Assembly (NCBI RefSeq): GCF_003591035.1 | Contig: NZ_QYUO01000001.1 | Span: forward strand, 1,736,001-1,800,000 | Source: Noviherbaspirillum saxi | GTDB taxonomy: Bacteria; Pseudomonadota; Gammaproteobacteria; Burkholderiales; Burkholderiaceae_D | Direction: 5' to 3' | Length of the DNA: 64,000 bases | Shown: piece after piece, positions 8,599 through 18,416 of the stretch | Position numbering within the stretch: the first letter of the stretch is position 1 | Layout of the letters: every line of letters starts with the position of its first letter | Translations under genes and position numbers: made by a program | The notes under the pieces: generated by a model | What the model saw: the letters and a program-made list of their open reading frames with translations, nothing else | The model's database searches: none | Told to the model about the DNA's origin: nothing

Positions 8599-10890
8599 AT
8601 GGTGACGACGCACAATCTCGGATTCCCCCGTATCGGCGCAAAACGCGAACTGAAATTCGCATTGGAAAATTATTGGAAAGGACTGTCGTCTCGCGACGAA
8701 TTGACGGCACTGGGAGCGCAGTTACGCCAGCGTCACTGGGAAAATCAGGCGTCGTTGGACCTGGTTCCGGTCGGCGATTTCTCGTTCTACGACCAAGTGC
8801 TCGACATGAGCTTCATGCTTGGCAATATCCCGGAGCGGGTGCGCAATCTCCAAGGTAACGCGCTCGACAATTATTTCCGCGTCGCCCGCGGCCGCTCCGC
8901 GAAGGACTCCGCCTGCAGCTGCGTGCACGCTGGCGAAATGACCAAATGGTTCGACACGAACTATCACTACATCGTGCCGGAATTTGCCGTGGACACCGAA
9001 TTCTCCCTCGATGCATCCCGCTTGCTGGATCAGATCGCTCAAGCGCATCAACTCGACGTGAAAGCCAAACCAGTTATCATCGGACCAGTCACCTATCTCT
9101 GGCTGGGCAAGGCCAAGGATGATTCCGACAAGCTCGCATTACTGCCGCGCCTGCTGCCGGCTTATGCAACGCTACTGAATCAGTTGGCCGAACAAGGTAT
9201 CGAGTGGGTGCAGATCGACGAACCCGTGCTGGTCACGGAATTGAACGCCGAATGGCAGCGGGCGTTCGTCACCGCCTATGAGGCCTTCAAGGACGGAAAA
9301 GTCAAACTGCTGCTGGCCACTTATTTCGGTCAATTGCAGGACAACCTGACTTTGGCATGCAAGCTGCCGGTACAAGGTTTGCACATCGACGCCATCAATG
9401 CCCGCGCCGAAATCGAGCAAGTCATCCAGCAATTGTCGACCGATCGCGTGTTGTCCCTGGGCGTGATCAACGGCCGCAATATCTGGAAAACCGACTTGCA
9501 TGCCACGCTTGAATGGCTGGAGCCGATTCACGGGGTGCTGCAAGACCGTTTGTGGATCGCGCCTTCCTGCTCCCTATTGCACGTGCCGGTCGATCTGGAC
9601 AGCGAACAGAAAATGGATAGCGAAATCCGGTCCTGGTTAGCCTTTGCGTTGCAAAAGCTGGGCGAATTGCAGATTCTCGCGAAGGCCCTGAACAAGGGGC
9701 GCGTGCCTGCACAGGAAGCGCTGATAGCGAACAATGCGGCAATCGAAAAACGTCGCACTTCCACCCGTGTGCACAATCCGGAGGTCAAGGCAGCGCTCGC
9801 CAGGATTGATGCCGCACTGGGCAAGCGCGCCGGCGCCTACGAACAGCGCGCAGCGAAGCAGTCCGCCTTGCTGAACCTGCCGGCTTATCCCACGACGACC
9901 ATCGGCTCCTTCCCGCAAACGACAGAAATCCGGCAGGCCAGAAACCAGTTCAAGCAAGGTGAACTGGACGAAGCCACCTATAGGATTGCGATACAGGCCG
10001 AAATCGCGCGCTGCGTACGCGAGCAGGAAGCGCTCGGCCTGGACGTGTTCGTACACGGCGAGGCGGAACGCAACGACATGGTAGAGTACTTCGGCGAACA
10101 GCTCGACGGTTACGCGTTCAGCCAATTCGGGTGGGTGCAGTCCTACGGTTCGCGCTGCGTGAAACCACCGATCCTGTTCGGCGACATCAGCCGTTCGAAG
10201 GCCATGACCGTGGCATGGACCAGGTATGCGCAGTCGCTGACCGACAAACCGATGAAGGGCATGCTGACGGGCCCGGTCACGATCCTGAATTGGTCTTTCG
10301 TGCGCGACGACCAGCCGAGGTCAGTCTCCTGCTATCAGTTGGCGCTGGCGATCCGGGAAGAAGTGCTGGATCTGGAAGATGCTGGCGTGCGTGTGATCCA
10401 GATCGACGAAGCGGCATTGCGCGAGGGGTTGCCGCTGCGCCGATCGCAGTGGAACGACTACCTGCAATGGGCGGTGGAATCCTTCCGTATCACGGCGAAC
10501 GGCGTGCAGGACGAGACCCAGATCCATACACACATGTGCTACTCGGAGTTCAATGACATCATCGCGTCGATTGCCGACATGGATGCGGACGTGATCACGA
10601 TTGAGACTTCCCGCTCCGATATGGAATTGCTGGACGCCTTCGATAACTTCAATTATCCGAACGAAATCGGGCCAGGCGTCTACGACATTCATTCGCCGAA
10701 CATTCCGAGTCAGGAACACATGGTGCACCTGATGCGCAAGGCAGCGGAGCGGATTCCACCACAACGCCTGTGGGTTAACCCGGATTGCGGATTGAAAACG
10801 CGTGCGTGGGAAGAGGTTCTTCCAGCGTTAAAAAACATGGTCGAAGCAGCCCGCACGCTTCGTGAGAGCATGGATGTACATGTGCATTGA
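8599..10890 (+). CDS. metE: Cobalamin-independent methionine synthase
   Basis: The 763-residue enzyme transfers the methyl group of 5-methyltetrahydropteroyl-triglutamate to homocysteine. It shows the duplicated two-barrel architecture. The N-terminal half begins [19 protein letters not shown], and the C-terminal catalytic half starts near [12 protein letters not shown]. Zinc ligands are visible in the C-terminal half: THMCYSEF (His and Cys), ITIETSRSD (Glu) and NPDCGLKTR (Cys). AGGAG lies 9 bases before the ATG. No riboswitch precedes it, so control by the divergent metR is expected. The B12-independence contrasts with the B12 riboswitch earlier in the window. Confidence 0.97.
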   Translation: MVTTHNLGFPRIGAKRELKFALENYWKGLSSRDELTALGAQLRQRHWENQASLDLVPVGDFSFYDQVLDMSFMLGNIPERVRNLQGNALDNYFRVARGRSAKDSACSCVHAGEMTKWFDTNYHYIVPEFAVDTEFSLDASRLLDQIAQAHQLDVKAKPVIIGPVTYLWLGKAKDDSDKLALLPRLLPAYATLLNQLAEQGIEWVQIDEPVLVTELNAEWQRAFVTAYEAFKDGKVKLLLATYFGQLQDNLTLACKLPVQGLHIDAINARAEIEQVIQQLSTDRVLSLGVINGRNIWKTDLHATLEWLEPIHGVLQDRLWIAPSCSLLHVPVDLDSEQKMDSEIRSWLAFALQKLGELQILAKALNKGRVPAQEALIANNAAIEKRRTSTRVHNPEVKAALARIDAALGKRAGAYEQRAAKQSALLNLPAYPTTTIGSFPQTTEIRQARNQFKQGELDEATYRIAIQAEIARCVREQEALGLDVFVHGEAERNDMVEYFGEQLDGYAFSQFGWVQSYGSRCVKPPILFGDISRSKAMTVAWTRYAQSLTDKPMKGMLTGPVTILNWSFVRDDQPRSVSCYQLALAIREEVLDLEDAGVRVIQIDEAALREGLPLRRSQWNDYLQWAVESFRITANGVQDETQIHTHMCYSEFNDIIASIADMDADVITIETSRSDMELLDAFDNFNYPNEIGPGVYDIHSPNIPSQEHMVHLMRKAAERIPPQRLWVNPDCGLKTRAWEEVLPALKNMVEAARTLRESMDVHVH

Positions 10891-11226
10891 CGCAATCGAA
10901 CGACTAAGCACAATATGACGGTGGCAGTTGTGCAAGCGGTGCTTGCACAACTGAATTAGTCATTTTGAGGATGGGGAGTTGTTCAGCGCAAGTGCGCAAC
11001 AGACACAAAGTCGATTTTCAGATTTTCGCTGCTGTTATATCAACGACTTAAATATATATCTTTGCGAAGAAACCGTAAGCAAGCTGCCTGCGATATTCCT
11101 TTTACGGGACATGACACACTCATGCCCCGAGACGAGGCTCCGAATTCATGGTGTGGATTCCCTGTCTCGAAGCAAGTGCACCTACGTTTGCAACGATTCG
11201 TTAGGACGGCACAAGCCGGCCCGCCG
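10891..11226. other. Intergenic region between metE and the ferredoxin-NADP reductase gene
   Basis: Apart from the hairpin at 10925-10953, I see no gene, RNA or repeat in these 336 bases. The small open frames lack ribosome-binding sites and family resemblance. Confidence 0.5.
10925..10953. terminator. Hairpin downstream of metE
   Basis: CAGTTGTGCAAG (10925-10936) pairs perfectly with 10942-10953 across a 5-base loop, 34 bases after the metE stop. No long T tract follows, so termination efficiency is uncertain. Confidence 0.6.
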
Positions 11227-12021
11227 CTACCAGTAATTTTCGGTAACGAACTGGCCGGGAAGGGCGCGACGCACCGGCCGCATGCCGCGCTGATGAAGCA
11301 GACGCCGCATGTCTTCTATCATTTCGGGATTGCCGCACAACATGACGCGTGAAGCGCTTTCCGACAGGGGCAATCCGGCTGCCTTTTCCAGATCGCCGCT
11401 TTCAAGCAGGCTTGTGATACGTCCGCTCAGATAAGGCGTGGATTTTTCTCCGTTGACATCGCGCGTGACGGTACGAATGATCTGCAGCCGCGCGCTCGAT
11501 GCCACTGGCGGGGCAAGCCGCAAGCTTTCGAGTTCGGCACTATAGGCAAATTCGTCGACATGACGAACGCAATGCACAAGAACCAGGTTGCGAAAACGCC
11601 CCCATACCCCTGGATCGCGCAACATTGAAATATATGGGCCGATCCCGGTCCCTGTAGATAGCATCCACAAGTCATCACCGTCAGTGAACCGGTCGGGGGT
11701 CATGAATCCGTAACATTGCTTCTCGACCAGAATCGGGTCACCAATCTTCAGGGCTTTCAGGCGCGTGGTAAACAATCCGTTCGTGACGAGGATGCCGTAA
11801 AACTCCAGCGTGTCGGATTGCTCGGGCGCGGAGGTCATGGAATACGCGCGCCATATGATGCCGCTTTCGTCCCGCAAGCCTAAGCGCGCATACTGTCCGG
11901 CGGCAAAGGCGTAGGTCGGCGATCGTGTGGCCGTAAACGTCAATAGTTTGTCGTTCCACCATTTGATACTGGTAATCGATTCGGTGGTCGCCTTGCCTGC
12001 AATGTACTCTTCGTTGAGCAT
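11227..12021 (-). CDS. fpr: Ferredoxin--NADP+ reductase
   Basis: The 264-residue flavoprotein passes electrons between NADPH and ferredoxin or flavodoxin. The FAD-binding domain has RAYSMTSAP (RxYS motif) near residue 60. The NADP-binding domain has STGTGIGPYISMLRD and VMLCGNPEMIED. It ends in ENYW, an aromatic C-terminus typical of bacterial Fpr proteins. It is divergent from serA with 89 bases between the starts. Such genes often belong to oxidative-stress regulons, but I saw no clear operator. Confidence 0.9.
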   Translation of the reverse strand: MLNEEYIAGKATTESITSIKWWNDKLLTFTATRSPTYAFAAGQYARLGLRDESGIIWRAYSMTSAPEQSDTLEFYGILVTNGLFTTRLKALKIGDPILVEKQCYGFMTPDRFTDGDDLWMLSTGTGIGPYISMLRDPGVWGRFRNLVLVHCVRHVDEFAYSAELESLRLAPPVASSARLQIIRTVTRDVNGEKSTPYLSGRITSLLESGDLEKAAGLPLSESASRVMLCGNPEMIEDMRRLLHQRGMRPVRRALPGQFVTENYW

Positions 12022-12110
12022 GCGGTTATCTGCGCCGTCGGCCAGCGCAGCGAATTGGTTTACTATCTATTTTACGTGAATCCATCGGCAACCATAGGCA
12101 AACACAGGCA

Positions 12111-13310
12111 ATGGCAAAAATCGTCCTACTCGAGAAAATCCATCCAAGCGCGGTGGACCATTTGCGCAGCGAAGGCTTTACCGAAATCGTTCAGCTTCCC
12201 ACTGCATTGAAATCCAATGAACTGAGGACAACACTGGCGGATGTCGATGTGGTCGGCATTCGGTCGGCGACTCATGTATCCGCTGACACCTTGAAACATT
12301 TGCCCAATTTAAAGGCTATCGGATGCTTTTGCATCGGCACCAACCAGGTCGATCTGCCTGCGGCGGCAGCACAGGGCATACCGGTTTTCAACGCGCCTTT
12401 TTCCAATACGCGTTCAGTAGCCGAGCTCGTGATCGCACAGGCGATTCTGCTGCTGAGGCGTATCCCCGAAAAAAATGCACGCACCCATAGGGGCCATTGG
12501 GACAAGAGTGCTCAGGGTGCTTATGAAGTACGCAACAAGGTGCTGGGCATTATCGGTTACGGCAATATCGGGGCACAGGTAGGCATTCTTGCCGAAAGCG
12601 TCGGCATGCGCGTCACTTATTACGATGTGGAAAGCAAGCTGCCCCTGGGTAATGCACGTCCCGCTGCGACGCTGGAGGGTTTGCTTGAGCAAGCCGATAT
12701 TGTGACATTGCATGTACCCGGCGGCAGTCTGACCGAAAACCTGATGACCACAGAGCGTATTGCTACGATGAAGCCGACGGCCGTACTGATCAATGCCTCG
12801 CGCGGCGGGGTGGTCGATATTGACGCATTGAACGCGGCTTTGCGCGAACGCCGTCTTGCCGGCGCCGCGCTGGACGTATTTCCGGCGGAACCAAAAAACG
12901 ACAAGGAAGAATTCGTATCGCCGTTACGCGGACTGGATAACGTGATCCTGACGCCGCATATCGGCGGCAGCACGGAAGAAGCCCAGGAAAATATCGGACG
13001 TGAAGTTGCCGACAAACTCGCTCGCTTTCTCAAGGCGGGCACCACGCGCTGGGCTGTCAACTTTCCCGAAATTCCGCATCTGGAAAAGGAAGCGAAGAGC
13101 CGCATCCTGCATGTGCACCGCAACGAGCCTGGCGTCATTGCCAGGATGAATGCCGACTTTGCAGAAGCCGGTATGAATATCGTGGCTCAGCACTTGCAAA
13201 CACGCGGTCCGATCGGCTACGTGATGACGGATGTGGATGCGCCCATTCCCGCAGCGCTATTGAACAAGCTGCGCGGCGAACCCGCGACCATCCGTTGCGA
13301 ATTGCTCTGA
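12111..13310 (+). CDS. serA: D-3-phosphoglycerate dehydrogenase
   Basis: The 399-residue enzyme carries out the first step of serine synthesis, oxidising 3-phosphoglycerate to 3-phosphohydroxypyruvate. It has a split substrate-binding domain and the Rossmann motif GIIGYGNIGAQVG near residue 148. Active-site residues are in NASRGGVVD (Arg), DVFPAEP (Glu) and TPHIGGSTEEAQ (His). A C-terminal ACT domain (about 325-399, from ILHVHRNEPGVIARMN) should bind serine for feedback inhibition. Length and ACT domain match the E. coli-type enzyme rather than the longer mycobacterial type. Confidence 0.94.
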   Translation: MAKIVLLEKIHPSAVDHLRSEGFTEIVQLPTALKSNELRTTLADVDVVGIRSATHVSADTLKHLPNLKAIGCFCIGTNQVDLPAAAAQGIPVFNAPFSNTRSVAELVIAQAILLLRRIPEKNARTHRGHWDKSAQGAYEVRNKVLGIIGYGNIGAQVGILAESVGMRVTYYDVESKLPLGNARPAATLEGLLEQADIVTLHVPGGSLTENLMTTERIATMKPTAVLINASRGGVVDIDALNAALRERRLAGAALDVFPAEPKNDKEEFVSPLRGLDNVILTPHIGGSTEEAQENIGREVADKLARFLKAGTTRWAVNFPEIPHLEKEAKSRILHVHRNEPGVIARMNADFAEAGMNIVAQHLQTRGPIGYVMTDVDAPIPAALLNKLRGEPATIRCELL

Positions 13311-13329
13311 CCGTTTGTTAAGAAACTGC

Positions 13330-13353
13330 GAGCGGGTCATGACCGACCCGCTC
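13330..13353. terminator. Hairpin between convergent serA and spoVR
   Basis: GAGCGGGTC (13330-13338) pairs with GACCCGCTC (13345-13353) across a 6-base loop. It lies between the serA stop and the end of the leftward spoVR gene, overlapping that gene's last base. No T run is present. Confidence 0.45.
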
Positions 13354-14753
13354 TACACTCGCTTGCTCGTCACCACACGCGCCTCGCCGCGATCACCGAT
13401 CGTATGCAAGGTAACAGGGCGCCGCCATATCCGTCCTATGTATTCCAGCACCCTTTCGGCACGGCTCAGGTCGATGCCGCGTCCATCGCTCTGGTGGTCA
13501 TGCAGCAATTGCAGACTGCCATCGACATGCAGGTTGTTGGCAGCAATACGTGGTGCGCCGTAATTGAACTTGGGCGAGAGAATGGCTTCATGCACCGCAT
13601 GGATATCGTTGTCCGAAATCCGGATATCTCCATCATTGCGGGCTTCATAGACAAACAGCTCCAGCTTTTCGGCGAGTTCCTTGGTCAGGTAGTTGCGGAC
13701 GAAACCGAAATCATCCTCTTCCTTCATGATCCGGCGCGCATTGCTCAAGCCATGCTTTTCGATGATGTCTTCCCACATCGAAAAGCCGAGATGGTAAGGA
13801 TTCACCGCCAGCGCCAGCTGCCGTTCCGCCGCGTAAGGACGCACCACGTCGGAATGGGCCTTGATCGCGGACAGATACAAGTCTTGCGGAAGGAAGTCGG
13901 CCTCGCGCAGCAGGCGGGCATGCCAGTACGATGCCCAGCCTTCATTCATGATCTGGCAGGCAAAGACCGGATAAAAGTAGAACGACTCTTCCCTGACTGC
14001 AAGAAAAATGTCGCGCTCCCATCCTTCAAGATCCGGCGCGTAATTCGCTATGAACCACAACAGATCATATTCGGGCTGCGGTGGAATGGTCGCCCGTCTG
14101 GTTGCGCCATGATGATCATGGTGCGGCTTTTCGCCGGGCAGGCTGCGGAACCGCTTCTGGAAGGGATCGGGTTCGGGCTCGGGCGCCGGTTTCAGATTCG
14201 ATTCCGGATAAAGCGGGCGGTGCAACTCGCGGTTGACATCGATATGCGGTTCCAGCGCCAATGCGGCGTCGAGCACGGCTTCGACCCGCTCCTGTCCGTG
14301 TTCCTGGATCGCGGTCTCGATACGGTGCGCGCGCGCCGCCGCCTGCTCAAGAATATGCCCGCCAGCCATTTCCATGAATTTCGCAAACAGATGGTTGTTC
14401 TTGGAAAAATCCGCATGTCCGAGCACATGTGCGGTCACCAGCGTGTTTTCCGGCAGCGTGTTGCCATTCACCAGGTAGGCCCGGCAGGGATCGCCAGGAA
14501 ACATGACTTCGAAAATCCGTGAATGGCCCATGCCCTGACGGATCAGCTGGTGAATGTAACGCACGCCGAACGACCAGTGATGCATGCGCACCGGAAGGCC
14601 ATACACCGCAATTTCCATCATGAAGTTGTTCGGTACCAGTTCGAAATCGACCGGGTAATAATCCAGCCCCAGATCGCGCGCGAGCTTTTCGATCTGCGCA
14701 GAATACTTCTTCAGCGCTTCGATGGTTTCAGGAGAGTTCGTGGTTGTGCACAT
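13353..14753 (-). CDS. SpoVR family protein (YcgB-like)
   Basis: The roughly 466-residue protein matches the SpoVR family, named for a Bacillus spore-cortex gene but widespread in non-sporulating proteobacteria. Recognisable parts are the N-terminal YYPVDFELVPNNFMMEIAVYG and HHWSFGVRY segments, the central NEGWASYWH histidine/glutamate motif and VNPYHLGFSMWEDI. The biochemical activity is not established. The ATG at 14753 is chosen because the upstream gene stops at 14768 and GGAC precedes it; the longer frame to 14813 would overlap that gene. It is the third gene of the leftward prkA-yeaH-spoVR operon, an association conserved in stress and stationary-phase regulons. Confidence 0.9.
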   Translation of the reverse strand: MCTTTNSPETIEALKKYSAQIEKLARDLGLDYYPVDFELVPNNFMMEIAVYGLPVRMHHWSFGVRYIHQLIRQGMGHSRIFEVMFPGDPCRAYLVNGNTLPENTLVTAHVLGHADFSKNNHLFAKFMEMAGGHILEQAAARAHRIETAIQEHGQERVEAVLDAALALEPHIDVNRELHRPLYPESNLKPAPEPEPDPFQKRFRSLPGEKPHHDHHGATRRATIPPQPEYDLLWFIANYAPDLEGWERDIFLAVREESFYFYPVFACQIMNEGWASYWHARLLREADFLPQDLYLSAIKAHSDVVRPYAAERQLALAVNPYHLGFSMWEDIIEKHGLSNARRIMKEEDDFGFVRNYLTKELAEKLELFVYEARNDGDIRISDNDIHAVHEAILSPKFNYGAPRIAANNLHVDGSLQLLHDHQSDGRGIDLSRAERVLEYIGRIWRRPVTLHTIGDRGEARVVTSKRV

Positions 14754-14767
14754 GTGTCCGCCTGTCC

Positions 14768-15925
14768 TTATTCCGATTCCTGCTGTACGAAGAATTTGCG
14801 AATTGCTTTCCACACATCTTCATGACGCGTCAGGACGCTGCTGCCTATCGGCGCGCCGGTGCGCTCGATTTCTCCGCACAACATTTTCATTTCCGTCTCG
14901 CTGGTACGTGGCGAACCAGGAACCGTTTCCACATAGCCGATGAAATTGAGTACCTTGCCGAGTTTGGTCAGGTACTCGGTTGCAGCGACCCTGTCCTCCG
15001 TAAAGTTTTCACCATCCGATGCGTAGAACAGATAGCCGTTGTACTGCGAAGGATCGTACTCCGTCTCGACCAGTTCATGCGCCATCTTGAATGCAGTGGA
15101 CGCGCCGGTGCCGCCGGTGCCGCTGACATTGAAGAATTCGCTTTCCGAAAATTCCCATGCCTGCGTCGTATGGGCGATGAAGCGCGTTTCCACCTTGCCG
15201 TAACGGCGGCGTATGCCTTGCAGAACAAAGAAGAAAAAGCTTTTTGCCAGCTTGCGTTCTGCATCGGTCATGCTCGCCGAAACATCGAGTGCAAAAATCA
15301 CCACGGCGTTGGTCGCGGGCTTGCGCCTGTGCACCAGTTGCTTAAAGCGCAGGTCGTCGTTGGTGAAGGGGACCGGGTTTTCCTGCGTCGCCCGGCGCTT
15401 GACCGCTTCCTTGACCGTGCGGCGTCGGTCAAGACGCGCACGTACACCATGCTTGTCCCAGCCTTCGCGCACATACTCGTCGTCGGTCACCGCGCTGTTG
15501 CGCTTCGGCTGCAGATCGGGCAATTGCAGTTCTTCCCAGAGCCAGTCGATGATGTCGTCAACCTTGAACTCCAGCATGAGCTTGACTTCACCCTCATTGT
15601 TGCCGCCCTGGCCGTCGTCGTCGCCCATGTCAGGCTGTGCCTGCCGCAGGATATCGCCCGGTTTGCCCTGGCCCTGTCCTGCGCTGGAATGCGTCTGGGA
15701 CGACGATTCCGCAAGACGAAACCGTGCATGCTCCAGCAACTTCACCGGGATCTGCACGGTCTTGTCCTGCGAGCCGGTGATCACATCCGGTCCCGCAACA
15801 AGGTTGGGAAGATTCTGCTGAACCGCCTCACGCACTTTCTCGTTGTGGCGAAGCCAGTCACGTGAGCCCCTGGAAAAAAGATCGTACCAGGGAGTTTCGG
15901 CAGAGATCGTTATCAGATCAGTCAT
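14768..15925 (-). CDS. YeaH family protein (DUF444/UPF0229)
   Basis: The 385-residue cytoplasmic protein has a low-complexity central part (about 75-110, rich in Gly/Gln/Asp) and a C-terminal von Willebrand A-like domain. A MIDAS-type DVSASM motif is near residue 212. The family is consistently encoded between PrkA and SpoVR, as here. A role as accessory or substrate of the PrkA kinase is likely but not shown by sequence. It is 28 bases downstream of prkA and 14 bases upstream of spoVR. Confidence 0.9.
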   Translation of the reverse strand: MTDLITISAETPWYDLFSRGSRDWLRHNEKVREAVQQNLPNLVAGPDVITGSQDKTVQIPVKLLEHARFRLAESSSQTHSSAGQGQGKPGDILRQAQPDMGDDDGQGGNNEGEVKLMLEFKVDDIIDWLWEELQLPDLQPKRNSAVTDDEYVREGWDKHGVRARLDRRRTVKEAVKRRATQENPVPFTNDDLRFKQLVHRRKPATNAVVIFALDVSASMTDAERKLAKSFFFFVLQGIRRRYGKVETRFIAHTTQAWEFSESEFFNVSGTGGTGASTAFKMAHELVETEYDPSQYNGYLFYASDGENFTEDRVAATEYLTKLGKVLNFIGYVETVPGSPRTSETEMKMLCGEIERTGAPIGSSVLTRHEDVWKAIRKFFVQQESE

Positions 15926-15953
15926 AGTTGAGCCTCAAGTGGCGCGGCGTGCA

Positions 15954-17903
15954 TCATTCCTGTGCCATCAGCGTGGTCACATAGTTCAATGCCTCGCGCG
16001 CGCTATGGCTGTCGTAAGCATACTCATCGACAAGCCGTTTCTCCACCACTGATATCTTCTGACGTACTTCTTCATCCGGTCGCGTGGTGGAACTGACCAG
16101 ACGCAAGACATCGCGGCGCTGCTCGAACAGGTATTGCTGTACCGCGTTGTGCAGTTGCGCATGACTGTCGAGCGTGAACTTCTCTCCGCGCTTGTAGGCG
16201 CCCATGGCCTTGCGGACCACCTCCTGACGGAATGACTGCTTGCCGGAATCCGAGATATGAATCTTTTCCTCGACCGCGCGCAGGAAACGCTCGTCCGGCT
16301 TGCGCTCCTCGTTGGTGATCGGGTCCTTGATGTGGCGGTTGTCCAGCATCGCTTCGACCTCGTCCAGATACTTGTCCAGCAGATCCTGAGCTTCCTGCTC
16401 GAACGACACGAACAAGGCCTTGTGCACGTCTTCCTTGACCCAGCGGTTGTAAAAGTCCTTGCGTGCCAGCACCAGGTAATCGATCCACTTGCGCTTGCGC
16501 TTCGGGTCGATGCGTGCGTCGTTCTCGATCGAATCCTTCAGTGCCAGCAACACATCCATCGTGGTCAGGCTCTTTGTATTGGACTGGATGATCGCGTTCG
16601 ACAAGGCATTGATGACAAAGCGCGGCGAAATGCCGGCGAGTCCTTCATCGGGCATGCGCTGTTTCAGACGCTCTGTCTCGGCATGGGCATATCCCTCGAC
16701 CTCTTCATTGGCGTAGAGACGTACTTTCTTGCTGAGTTCCAGTTCCTTGTCTTCGCCTTCATGCAAACGCGTGAAGATCGCGAACACTGCCGCAGCATGA
16801 AGTACATGCGGGTCCAGATGCGTTTCGCGGAAAGCGGGCGCGGCCGACGAAATCAGTTTCTTGTAAATTCGCGCCTCATCCTTGTAATTCAGCGTATAAG
16901 GCACCTGGATAATAACCATGCGGTCCAGAAGGGCTTCGTTCTCGCTCTCCTGCAAAAACTTACGGAATTCCGCAAGATTGGTATGCGCAAGAATGGTTTC
17001 ATCCAGATAGATCAGCGGGAAGCGCGAGACCTTGACATTCTTTTCCTGGGTTAGCGTCAGCAACAGATAGAGGAACTCGCGTTTTACTTTCAGGATCTCG
17101 ATCATTTCCAGCATGCCGCGGCTTGCCGCATAGACCGCACCGGACCATGACCATGCGCGCGGATCGCCTTCGTCGCCGTATTCCGCGACCTTGGACAAGT
17201 CCACCGAGCCGACCAGGTCGGCCAGGTCCGCAGTGGTCGGATCGTGCGGCGCATAGGTGCCGATACCGACGCGACCAGCTTCGGAGATGAAGACACGTTC
17301 GACCGGCACACGCAGGAAATCGCCGTGGTAATCGTTCTCGAGACGTGTGCGGCAATGCGGGCAGACTTCGCCGATGATCTCGACGCCATAGGTCTCACGA
17401 AAGCGCGGCCGCAACGAATGCGGAACCAGGTGCAAGGGCGATTCATGCACGGGGCAGCCCTGGATCGCGTACAGCGAGCCGGCCTCGGTACGGCTATATT
17501 CCTCGAGTCCGCGCTTGAGCAGAATCACGAGTGTCGATTTGCCGCCCGACGGCGGTCCGAGCAGGAGCAGCAACCGGCGTCCTACTTCGGATCCCGCGGC
17601 CGCGGCCTTGAAGTAATCGACAACCCGGCTGATCGCTTCATCCACACCGAACAATTCCTCGTCAAACAGCTTGCAGCGGAAATTACCGGTCTCGTCTTCG
17701 CCGCCCATCCACCGAATCATGTCCCACATGTATTGATGGGACGTACGTGCAGCACCCTGTGGGTCTGCGGCCATGATGCGTTCGAGGAAATCCGACAGCG
17801 TTCCGGACCAGTACACCGCGCGATGGTCCTTGGTGAAGGCCACCAGGCTTTTCAACAGGTCCTCTTGCTGCTCGGTACGATTGACATCACTGTGAGTGGT
17901 CAT
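15954..17903 (-). CDS. PrkA-type AAA/serine protein kinase (YeaG-like)
   Basis: The 649-residue protein has an N-terminal AAA region with Walker A LLGPPSGGKST near residue 113, and a C-terminal PrkA kinase-like domain containing the NALSNAIIQSN and KRKRKWIDYLVLARKD segments. A Cys/His cluster, HESPLHLVP followed by CPHCRTRL, lies between them. Family members are reported to phosphorylate serines or to act as AAA proteases in stress response. The ATG at 17903 follows GGGGAG (17911-17916 on the reverse strand), so it is preferred over the in-frame TTG at 17921. It heads the three-gene operon. Confidence 0.9.
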   Translation of the reverse strand: MTTHSDVNRTEQQEDLLKSLVAFTKDHRAVYWSGTLSDFLERIMAADPQGAARTSHQYMWDMIRWMGGEDETGNFRCKLFDEELFGVDEAISRVVDYFKAAAAGSEVGRRLLLLLGPPSGGKSTLVILLKRGLEEYSRTEAGSLYAIQGCPVHESPLHLVPHSLRPRFRETYGVEIIGEVCPHCRTRLENDYHGDFLRVPVERVFISEAGRVGIGTYAPHDPTTADLADLVGSVDLSKVAEYGDEGDPRAWSWSGAVYAASRGMLEMIEILKVKREFLYLLLTLTQEKNVKVSRFPLIYLDETILAHTNLAEFRKFLQESENEALLDRMVIIQVPYTLNYKDEARIYKKLISSAAPAFRETHLDPHVLHAAAVFAIFTRLHEGEDKELELSKKVRLYANEEVEGYAHAETERLKQRMPDEGLAGISPRFVINALSNAIIQSNTKSLTTMDVLLALKDSIENDARIDPKRKRKWIDYLVLARKDFYNRWVKEDVHKALFVSFEQEAQDLLDKYLDEVEAMLDNRHIKDPITNEERKPDERFLRAVEEKIHISDSGKQSFRQEVVRKAMGAYKRGEKFTLDSHAQLHNAVQQYLFEQRRDVLRLVSSTTRPDEEVRQKISVVEKRLVDEYAYDSHSAREALNYVTTLMAQE

Positions 17904-18416
17904 TGCATCTGCTCCCCGCAAGTTTGTCGCATGTTCAGGATGGACATACGAAATCGGTTTACGTTTCTGTCGCTCTCAACTTAAGTATAGGGCGCGCTGA
18001 AAACTTTAAATGATGAGGATCGTCAATGAATTCACATTGCCGCACGCCCAATACTGGCAAAGATGAATGCGCACAATGAGTGCATTAGCAAGATGCATGC
18101 AAGCACGATGTACATGTATATCGCCTCGAAAAATACCGCTAATCGTGCGCTTCCTTCTGAATGATTAACGCTTGAAGCCATATCAACGTCTACGTCGTCC
18201 GCGATATACCGGATTCAAGAAAATGGTTGAGGTAAAAATTACCTCCATGAAAATGCAGAGACTGCACAAGACGCCATGGAGTTTGCTTTGCATCAATTCG
18301 TACTGTGCATACACGCCACAGAAGAATTTTTTCCGATGCGGTATGCGCTGGCGCAGCAATTGCCATCCTGGCGTGTTTACATTGGTGTATATGCTTGTTA
18401 GCCGAAGGGTGAAAAA
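17904..18416. other. Intergenic region between divergent prkA and the PRPP synthetase-like gene
   Basis: These 513 bases should hold two divergent promoters. I found no convincing -35/-10 pair and no sigma-54 site. The only structure noted is a short 7-bp hairpin at 18229-18245. The region is visibly more A/T-rich than the flanking genes. Confidence 0.4.

Noticed and set aside
10979..11236. 85-codon frame after metE
   Set aside because: No ribosome-binding site, no family, and it runs into the convergent fpr gene.
14744..15865. Rightward open frame of 373 codons opposite yeaH
   Set aside because: It mirrors the DUF444 gene in a complementary frame and has no family motifs.
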